Shown here: positions 58,288 through 64,000 of the stretch, in pieces
Layout of the letters: each line of letters begins with the position of its first letter
Numbering within the stretch: position 1 is the first letter of the stretch
DNA from: Paenibacillus azoreducens
Lineage (GTDB): Bacteria > Bacillota > Bacilli > Paenibacillales > Paenibacillaceae
DNA length: 64,000 nt
Reading direction: 5' to 3'
Assembly (NCBI RefSeq): GCF_021654775.1
Contig: NZ_AP025343.1
Coordinates: forward strand, 1,517,501 to 1,581,500
Notes under the pieces: model-generated
Database searches by the model: none
What the model was told of the DNA's origin: nothing
The model's input: only the letters and a program-made list of their open reading frames with translations
Made by a program: the position numbers and the translations under genes

Positions 58288-58953
58288 ATGGCTAAATCCA
58301 AATTTTATGTGGTCTGGGAAGGGAAAAAGCCGGGGATCTACGCGTCTTGGGCGGAATGCCAGGCACAGGTGAGCGGCTATAAGGACGCAAAATATAAATC
58401 CTATGAATCCCGCACAGAAGCCGAAGCGGCATACAAGGGCGGCTGGAAAGGAAACTGGGGACAGGGCAAATCGGCCTCCTCCTCCAAAGGAGCTGGAGCA
58501 GGCAAGTTTTCCGGGAAACCTGGCTTGGCGGCAGCGGACGAGGGGGAAATTATTTATGACAGCATCTCCGTCGACGTCGGCACCCGCGGCAATCCCGGCC
58601 CGGTGGAGTATAAAGGCGTAGATACGAGAACCGGGGAAATTTTGTTTTATGTCGGACCGATCGAAAACGGCACGAATAATTTGGGAGAGTTTATCGCTAT
58701 CGTGCACGGCTTGGCCTATCTGAAGAAACTGGGCAGCGACAAAACGATTTATACCGATTCCAAAACCGCTCTCGCTTGGGTCCGGAATAAAAAGCCGGCA
58801 ACGACGCTTGTTAGAAACGAATCCACGCGCAAAATTTGGGAGCTGACCGACCGGGCGGTGGAATGGCTGCAAAACAATAAATACGAGAATAAAATCCTGA
58901 AATGGAATACGGAGAAGTGGGGAGAAATCAAAGCGGATTTTGGGCGGAAATAG
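58288..58953 (+). CDS. Viroplasmin-RNase H family protein
   Basis: 221 aa. An N-terminal viroplasmin (RNA/DNA hybrid-binding) domain (residues about 3-50: KFYVVWEGKKPGIYASWAEC) and an RNase H domain (about 88-220). Acidic residues are in SVDVGTRGNPGP, NNLGEFIAIVHGL and TIYTDSKTALAW. It would cut RNA in RNA-DNA hybrids. A weak GGGAG site precedes the ATG. Confidence 0.92.
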   Translation: MAKSKFYVVWEGKKPGIYASWAECQAQVSGYKDAKYKSYESRTEAEAAYKGGWKGNWGQGKSASSSKGAGAGKFSGKPGLAAADEGEIIYDSISVDVGTRGNPGPVEYKGVDTRTGEILFYVGPIENGTNNLGEFIAIVHGLAYLKKLGSDKTIYTDSKTALAWVRNKKPATTLVRNESTRKIWELTDRAVEWLQNNKYENKILKWNTEKWGEIKADFGRK

Positions 58954-58957
58954 GATG

Positions 58958-59003
58958 CCGGAGGGAAAGCCTGAAATGTGCAGGCTTTCCCTCCGGCCGT
59001 TTT
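58958..59003 (+). terminator. Strong hairpin terminator after RNase H
   Basis: CCGGAGGGAAAGCCTG and CAGGCTTTCCCTCCGG are fully complementary, followed by CCGTTTTA. Confidence 0.82.
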
Positions 59004-59026
59004 AACCAAATAAGAAGATTCCCCCT

Positions 59027-59351
59027 GGAAAGGATGCACATTGAATCCATTTCATAATGTATTACGGGGATTTGAACAGTGGCATTATGAATTGGATTCT
59101 TGAATTTGCTTTTTGGTTTTAGCAAAATCCTACATACAAAAATGACTGGCTGACTGGCTGTTCCATCTAAAAAGTTGCAAAAGTGCATCTATTTTAGCGT
59201 TCCAGGCAATGATGGCTAGAAAGCTTGCAAAAGTGCAACTTTTGCCCAGCTTATAGGCATAAACAGACGATTCATGGTCGAAAGGATGCACTTTCGCAAC
59301 AATTTTGCCATTCACGCTATAAAATGCCTGAAAAGGATGCACTTTCGCAAC
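59027..59351. repeat. GGATGCACTTT(T/C)GCAA repeat cluster
   Basis: Within 325 bp of non-coding sequence: AGGATGCACA at 59031, GTTGCAAAAGTGCATC (inverted) at 59174-59189, CTTGCAAAAGTGCA (inverted) at 59224-59237, GGATGCACTTTCGCAAC at 59284-59300 and again at 59335-59351. The copies alternate in orientation and are spaced about 50 bp. No gene is seen here. Confidence 0.75.
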
Positions 59352-59534
59352 ATTTTCCTGATCACATGATCAACACGGATATCTGGTATACAGGCAAAAT
59401 GTCTTCAATAATCTCGATGCCGCTCCCCCGCTTCACCGGTGAAACATACAAGGTATGCTGCACGTAGCGGGTTTTTGATGCCTGCTTCTGCAGGGTGACG
59501 ATGCCTTGGGACTGCAGGGACGTGCGCAGCGTGG

Positions 59535-59690
59535 GTTGCGGCAGCGCTGCTGGAACAGACGGCATTGTCCGTGCAGGAGATTGCGGAACGAGTGGGCATA
59601 CAGAGCGCCAGTTTTTTTGGAAGGTTATTTCGGGAACGGATCGGCATGACGCCCGGGCAATATCGTATTCGTAGGCATGGCCGGCTGTAG
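59535..59690 (+). pseudogene. AraC-type HTH fragment
   Basis: Reads AAALLEQTALSVQEIAERVG, then IQSASFFGRLFRERIGMTPG and QYRIRRHGRL, then stop. This is the second helix-turn-helix of an AraC-type regulator with no start or upstream part, a relic of a deleted gene. Confidence 0.78.
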
Positions 59691-59733
59691 GCGTTGTTTT
59701 TCGCATGGGCCCGGTACGGAGAATGATCATATT

Positions 59734-59788
59734 AAAAGAGTCATGCCCGTTCGGATCCGTCCATCTGACTCCGGGCATGACTCTTTTT
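59734..59788. terminator. Bidirectional terminator
   Basis: AAAAGAGTCATGCCCG and CGGGCATGACTCTTTT are complementary with A and T tracts on both sides. It serves the convergent SDR-hydrolase gene. Confidence 0.88.
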
Positions 59789-59829
59789 GCTGTTTATAGT
59801 TACATATCCGCGGCTACGCGGAAACCGTA

Positions 59830-61800
59830 TTATGCCGTGTTCTCGGCGGCATGAGCGTCAAGCAATCGCGCCGCATTCATTAAGCGTGCGCACTCCGCCG
59901 GGTTTTCGAGCGGGAAATGATGCCCGCTTTGCAGAACATGAACATCCAATGCCGAAAAGGTACCCGGCAGGGAATAAACTTGATCCAATTCGCCCCACAG
60001 AATTTGAACAGGCGCCACGGATAAATCTTCGGGTTTGATGAACGGCAGTTCGTGCTCCAGCACCCGCAGCATATTGGCATTGGCTGCCGCAATCCTTGGT
60101 GAAGACATTCCCGTTTGCAGGTGGGTCACATAGGTATCCGGGATACCCTGCGGGCTGGAGAAGACTCCTTCGCGAAGCAGAGTCCGCGAAAGCCATCCCG
60201 CCGGCATTGCAGACAGCAAATGCCGGCTTAAACGCGGAAAACGGCTCGTCATGCGTCTAAATATCCCTGAATGGGGACGGTGAAGTAGGGGCTGCAAAAG
60301 CGTGAGCTTCTCTACGGCATGGGGCATGCGTTTAGCCGCCTCCGCTGCCACAACCGATCCGAAGGAGTGTCCGGCCAAATGAACAGCTGACGGAGAATCA
60401 TCGAGCAGTCTGCAGATTTCGTCCACGTATTCCTGATAGGAAATATCCATTTTCCACATTGGAGAGCGTCCAAATCCTGGAAGATCAGGAAGCCAGACAG
60501 GCCTGCCGGTCATCATGTGAAGCTGCTCTGCCAGCGGGATCAGGTCGTCTGCACCGCTAAGCCAACCATGAATCAGCACCCATGGATTTCCCGTACCTTC
60601 CTTGATCATTACGGCGAGATTTCCCTTGCGGTCCCGATTCCAGCCGGCAGGCTCTGCAGACGGTCGATAGGTAAACCTGTAATCCAGGTCGGCGACAGCA
60701 TATGGGAGCAGATCCCGTGTCGATGATGCAGCGATGATCGGTGGATTAACGATATCCGGAGCGTTAAGGCCGGGCTGCCCAAGAATGGAAGCTTCCGGGT
60801 TTTCCGCCGCCGTCCCCATTTCGTGCAGCAGCTCCAAAGCAGACCCATGATCGAAGTTCCGGTTGGTGACAAAGGCCAAAGATTCGGCGGGAATCCCCGC
60901 CCATTTGCCGATGCCGGCACGCAGCACCCTGGTAATGAGTGGCAGTGGGGCGGAGAAAAACGGAGCCCTTCGGCCCAGCGTTGCTGCAATCAAAGTAAGG
61001 AGCTCTTTCATATCGGGTTCCTGCTGCTTCCGGCCGAGTAAAGTATAGGTTTCGGATGCCGGCTGGCCGCTTCGTGCCAAATGGACGATTACGCGCGCCA
61101 AAATATCATTGGCAACGAATGGAACCCAGTAACCGGGTCCTCCCGGAATGACGGGCATCAGGCCGCGCCGGACGGCATGCACCAACACGCCGAGTCCGCC
61201 GAGCTGTTCTGTGACCCCTGCGGGAAATGCCCCGATGACTGTAGCCGGGTTCACGACCGACAACGGGTAACCGACCTGATTCGCCTGTTGGCGGAGGTAC
61301 AAATCCGCGAGAAATTTCATCCGTTCGTATGCTCCGTCCTTGGACATGAAGGTTTCCATTTGCCGCACGTTCGCCTGCAGGTCAACGTTGTCGTCCCGGA
61401 ATGGACTCATATAGCCAACGACATGTACCATATGGCGGAGGCCTTTGCTGCGATGAATGTCTTCAGCGAGCTTTCCTACATGCCCGGCGCCTTCAAGAAA
61501 GGTCTGTGTGGCGGAAGCGCCGGATAGCGTAATGTCCATGGTTCCCCCGGCATGAACGATGACGTCGGATTCCTGAGCAAGGCGGTAATCGGCGTCCGAA
61601 AGGCCAAGCCCCGGTTTACCGAGATCCCCCTGCAGCAGATAGATATTCTGCCTTTGTCCGAGCCCGCTTTGTTTCAGAATATCACGTGTCTTTTCCAGAT
61701 TCCGAACAAGCAGAAGCAGCCGCTCTTGCCCTATGGCCAGATGCTTTAACAATTCCTTCCCGATGAACCCCGTGCTTCCCGTAATAAAAAATGTATCCAA
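59830..61800 (-). CDS. SDR-alpha/beta hydrolase fusion protein
   Basis: 656 aa. Residues about 1-370 are an extended SDR/thioester-reductase-like domain: TFFITGSTGFIGKELLKHL (NAD(P) site), Y-x-x-x-K in GAYERMKFLADLYL, VVNPATVIGAFP. Residues about 400-656 are an alpha/beta hydrolase with VLIHGWLSGADDLIPLAEQL, nucleophile GHSFGSV and late His in QSGHHFPLEN. It may reduce or cleave an acyl or ester substrate in two steps. A palindrome upstream resembles the TetR gene's operator, suggesting control by the adjacent TetR. Confidence 0.88.
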   Translation of the reverse strand: MDTFFITGSTGFIGKELLKHLAIGQERLLLLVRNLEKTRDILKQSGLGQRQNIYLLQGDLGKPGLGLSDADYRLAQESDVIVHAGGTMDITLSGASATQTFLEGAGHVGKLAEDIHRSKGLRHMVHVVGYMSPFRDDNVDLQANVRQMETFMSKDGAYERMKFLADLYLRQQANQVGYPLSVVNPATVIGAFPAGVTEQLGGLGVLVHAVRRGLMPVIPGGPGYWVPFVANDILARVIVHLARSGQPASETYTLLGRKQQEPDMKELLTLIAATLGRRAPFFSAPLPLITRVLRAGIGKWAGIPAESLAFVTNRNFDHGSALELLHEMGTAAENPEASILGQPGLNAPDIVNPPIIAASSTRDLLPYAVADLDYRFTYRPSAEPAGWNRDRKGNLAVMIKEGTGNPWVLIHGWLSGADDLIPLAEQLHMMTGRPVWLPDLPGFGRSPMWKMDISYQEYVDEICRLLDDSPSAVHLAGHSFGSVVAAEAAKRMPHAVEKLTLLQPLLHRPHSGIFRRMTSRFPRLSRHLLSAMPAGWLSRTLLREGVFSSPQGIPDTYVTHLQTGMSSPRIAAANANMLRVLEHELPFIKPEDLSVAPVQILWGELDQVYSLPGTFSALDVHVLQSGHHFPLENPAECARLMNAARLLDAHAAENTA

Positions 61801-61824
61801 ACGGACACCTCCGATTTAATATAT

Positions 61825-61844
61825 CTAGTACTCAATAGTACTAG
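61825..61844. promoter_or_regulatory. Palindromic operator before the SDR-hydrolase gene
   Basis: CTAGTACTCAATAGTACTAG, an 8-bp inverted repeat with a 4-bp centre. A close variant lies at 62467-62486 by the tetR start. Probable TetR binding site. Confidence 0.72.
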
Positions 61845-61854
61845 TTAGGTTTAA

Positions 61855-61882
61855 AAAAAAGCTTCATTTTTCAATGAAGCAT
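61855..61882 (-). terminator. Terminator overlapping the tetR stop
   Basis: On the minus strand GCTTCATTGAAAAATGAAGC forms a stem followed by TTTTTTTT. It overlaps the last codons of the TetR gene (stop at 61871). Confidence 0.8.
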
Positions 61883-62464
61883 TTGACAAAATTGGCGGGC
61901 TGTCTCCCGAATCACCTTCGCATCACGCATGGTTTCCGCGAGCACAAGCGAGCCTTCCAGCGAAGCGACGAACAGCCGGGCAGCGGCATCCGGGTCGAGA
62001 TTGGATCGGAATTCCCGGGAGCGCACGCCCTGCTCAAATAATTTTCTGACCAAAGGATGCATCTCGGTAAAAAATCGCGCGATTCGGTGCTTCACCTGAT
62101 CAGCGTTCACGGGACTTTGAAGATAAAGCGTGATAAAAGGGCATGCTCCCTGGCAATCCCGCTCAGCGACGCCGGTTATCAGCCGGTCCAAAAAGGCAAA
62201 AATGCGTTCCTCGACAGTCAGCTGATCCTGGCCCAGCAGTTGAAAAAGGATGGACTCATAAGAGGCGATCCAGAATTCGACGACAGAGAGCAGCAGTTCC
62301 TCCTTGCTTTTGAAATGATAATAAATATTTGATTTCGATACCTGGCTTTCCCGCATTACATCATCCATGCTGGTATAGCCGTAACCCCTGCTGAGAAACA
62401 GACGGGCCGCCACTTCAGTGACATGTTCCCGGTTGGATGCCGTAAAATTAGTTTTGTTTTTCAT
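61871..62464 (-). CDS. TetR-family regulator 1
   Basis: 197 aa. N-terminal helix-turn-helix (about 15-60: AARLFLSRGYGYTSMDDVMR, then SQVSKSNIYYHFKSKEELL). The C-terminal helical domain senses a ligand. Palindromes resembling each other lie at its start and upstream of the SDR-hydrolase gene, so it is a likely repressor of both. The inducer is unknown. Confidence 0.9.
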   Translation of the reverse strand: MKNKTNFTASNREHVTEVAARLFLSRGYGYTSMDDVMRESQVSKSNIYYHFKSKEELLLSVVEFWIASYESILFQLLGQDQLTVEERIFAFLDRLITGVAERDCQGACPFITLYLQSPVNADQVKHRIARFFTEMHPLVRKLFEQGVRSREFRSNLDPDAAARLFVASLEGSLVLAETMRDAKVIRETARQFCQMLH

Positions 62465-62466
62465 AA

Positions 62467-62486
62467 CTAGAACTATATAGTACTAC
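62467..62486. promoter_or_regulatory. Operator at the tetR start
   Basis: CTAGAACTATATAGTACTAC, an imperfect version of the palindrome at 61825, two bases from the tetR start codon. Indicates self-repression. Confidence 0.65.
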
Positions 62487-62651
62487 AATGTAATTGTCAA
62501 ATCGGAAAGTCATTCCCGCCAGGGGAGCTGCTGCGACAAATAAGATCCATAGAGCGATTCCTCTCACATTTGAAAACGGAAAGATATACTTTTGAAAAGG
62601 CTGAGAGATCTGAAAAACTGCCGAAAGTAAAAGCAGCCCGGATGCTTACCG

Positions 62652-63251
62652 CTACCGCGGCGCTTCCTGGCTGCTTGCCCCAATGACTCCGTATTGGATG
62701 AAACGAACGATTTCTTTGCGGAATTGCTCCGATTTTCCGTCTTCCCGCCCCAGCTTCATGCGGTCATAATGCAGAATGGACCAGATGCTGGCCGTGACTC
62801 CTAGTTCAAACAGGAAGATATCCGCGACCGGGTTCATCGCGCCGGCTTCAATCCGCTTCTGCATTTCCTGTACTTCGGGGCTTTTACGGTATACGGACTG
62901 GTCAAAGTAATCCGACAGCTCCGGATGATGCAGTGATTCGGTAAACAGAATGTTGAACTGTTCCAGGTTATTTTGGATGGTCGTAATCAACCGGTTTATG
63001 TAATATTCAATCAATTCGTCATTGCTGTGTTTAGTGAAGTCGGCCGCAGCTTTCGGTTCTGCCGCAAAGTCGATCACGACGCTGGCTTCGAGCAACTCTT
63101 TTTTGCTGCCGAAATATTTGTACATTGCGGCTTCCGATATGCCGCAAGCTTTGGCGATTGCGCTGGTTTTCGCCGCCGTATACCCTTCCCGTGAAAACAA
63201 CGCTCTTGCTTCCTCGATAATCCGTTGTTTCGTTAATTCCCCTTTGTTCAT
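62652..63251 (-). CDS. TetR-family regulator 2
   Basis: 199 aa. Helix-turn-helix at about 10-50 (RIIEEARALFSREGYTAAKT, then SAIAKACGISEAAMYKYF). Helical ligand domain follows. GGAGAACG precedes the ATG. It lies downstream of the SDR gene, which may be in its regulon. The sequence differs from regulator 1. Confidence 0.9.
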   Translation of the reverse strand: MNKGELTKQRIIEEARALFSREGYTAAKTSAIAKACGISEAAMYKYFGSKKELLEASVVIDFAAEPKAAADFTKHSNDELIEYYINRLITTIQNNLEQFNILFTESLHHPELSDYFDQSVYRKSPEVQEMQKRIEAGAMNPVADIFLFELGVTASIWSILHYDRMKLGREDGKSEQFRKEIVRFIQYGVIGASSQEAPR

Positions 63252-63279
63252 GTCTACGTTCTCCTTTATGAATGCAATA

Positions 63280-63304
63280 GAAGACCAGCAAAGGCTGGTC
63301 TTCT
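63280..63304. terminator. Hairpin between the SDR gene and tetR 2
   Basis: GAAGACCAGC and GCTGGTCTTC form a perfect stem around AAAG. T-tracts are short on both strands, so termination may be partial. Confidence 0.6.
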
Positions 63305-63340
63305 AACTTTAAGGATTTTGCCAAAATTATTATAACAGGA

Positions 63341-64000
63341 TTATTTGAAAGAAGCGAAACCTTGGTCGACCATGACAATACTGCCGTTGATCGCATCTGC
63401 CTCATCGAGGGATACCAGATAGACGGAGTTTGCGACCGATTCCGGCTTGGTCAGCTCGCCGCCCATTACTTTGGCTTTCATGGTGCTCAGCATGCCTGAT
63501 GCTTTGTATCCCGCGATAATCGGCGTATCCACCGCTCCCGGCGCGACGGCAACCACGCGGATGCCATAAGGGGAAAGCTCAAGAGCCGCGGATTTGGTCA
63601 TCATGTTCACGGCGCCTTTGGCCGCATGATAAGCGAATGTTCCCGGGGAAGCCAACACGCCAAAGACTGAGGATGTATTAATGATAACGCCTTTAATGCC
63701 CAGCTCTTTCATTTTGCGGCCGGCATAAATGATGCCGTAAGTAACGCCATGCTGATTCACGCCGATCGTTTTATGGTATTTCTCCAGATCCAGATCCATT
63801 ACGGGCGTTTGCAGGCCGATCCCGGCATTGTTGAACATGACGTCGATGCGGCCATAGGTTTCAACCGCTTGATTGACCAGCGCTTCGACCTGCTCGGGCT
63901 TGGATACGTCCGTTTGTACGAAAATGGCTTCTCCGCCGGCTTTTTTGATAAGATCTACCGTTTCTTGACCTCCGGCTTCATTGAAGTCGGCAACGACAAC
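63341..64000 (-). CDS. SDR-family oxidoreductase (5' end beyond window)
   Basis: The frame is open from 63341 to the window edge (220 codons seen). Classical SDR motifs are NNAG in DVMFNNAGIG, the S-Y-x-x-x-K active site in the SSVFG and FAYHAAKGA segments, and APGAVDTP. Reading upstream of the first internal Met gives VVVADFNEAGGQETVDLIKK, so the true start lies outside the window. The substrate is unknown. Confidence 0.9.
   Translation of the reverse strand, partial: VVVADFNEAGGQETVDLIKKAGGEAIFVQTDVSKPEQVEALVNQAVETYGRIDVMFNNAGIGLQTPVMDLDLEKYHKTIGVNQHGVTYGIIYAGRKMKELGIKGVIINTSSVFGVLASPGTFAYHAAKGAVNMMTKSAALELSPYGIRVVAVAPGAVDTPIIAGYKASGMLSTMKAKVMGGELTKPESVANSVYLVSLDEADAINGSIVMVDQGFASFK

Overview
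The window is bacterial chromosome, most likely Paenibacillus (Firmicutes). The support is Bacillales-type rRNA and tRNA genes, small YjcZ-type proteins, YmaF, DUF3231 and YolD relatives, copper-amine-oxidase-like stalk domains on secreted proteins, and strong AGGAGG-type ribosome binding sites. The genus is inferred from this gene content, not proven.

Layout. (1) 1-2950: the 3' third of a 23S rRNA gene, a 5S rRNA gene and a 13-gene tRNA cluster (Asn, Ser, Glu, Val, fMet, Asp, Thr, His, Gln, Lys, Gly-GCC, Pro, Gly-TCC). Its spacers hold two families of small repeats. (2) 2903-44728: a nearly complete SPP1-like siphovirus prophage of about 41.8 kb, integrated in the 3' half of tRNA-Gly(TCC) and bounded by a perfect 45-bp direct repeat. 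Its modules run in order: integrase and lysogeny control, early DNA metabolism (DUF2800 nuclease, DUF2815, MazG-like, DNA polymerase A, VapE primase-helicase, VRR-NUC, SNF2 helicase), an ArpU-like late regulator, phage tRNA, packaging, head, tail, receptor-binding protein, lysis, an IS5-family insertion, and a cargo cassette beside attR. (3) 44730-47440: a scrambled remnant of an older, related prophage, with decayed att sequences, integrase, XhlA and holin fragments, an intact C39-like peptidase and a YolD fragment. (4) 47449-64000: host genes. These are DUF3231, an MFS exporter, secreted proteins, YmaF, a Gfo/Idh/MocA oxidoreductase resembling GH109, a phosphodiester glycosidase, an ABC ATPase, an AraC regulator, a thioesterase, a viroplasmin-RNase H protein, an SDR-alpha/beta-hydrolase fusion with a TetR regulator, a second TetR, and a truncated SDR gene at the window end.

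How the prophage works as a unit. A CI-like repressor and an ImmA-like protease face a Cro-like gene across an intergenic region with six copies of an 11-bp dyad operator. Four LexA-type dyads (AACATATGTT core) lie in or near the element. The clearest sits inside the spacer of a consensus promoter upstream of an unknown two-gene cassette. Genes that break the transcriptional pattern are the main candidates for new biology: an antisense protein with a nucleoside-deoxyribosyltransferase/TIR-like motif between the replication genes, an antisense membrane protein at the early/late junction, and the two unknown genes next to attR. The minor capsid protein carries a C-terminal domain resembling polymorphic toxin type 50, followed at once by a small gene that could be its partner or immunity protein.

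Damage: the SNF2 helicase has a 4-bp insertion exactly at Walker A. The tail assembly chaperone needs a +1 frameshift to reach its second reading frame. No CRISPR array was seen.
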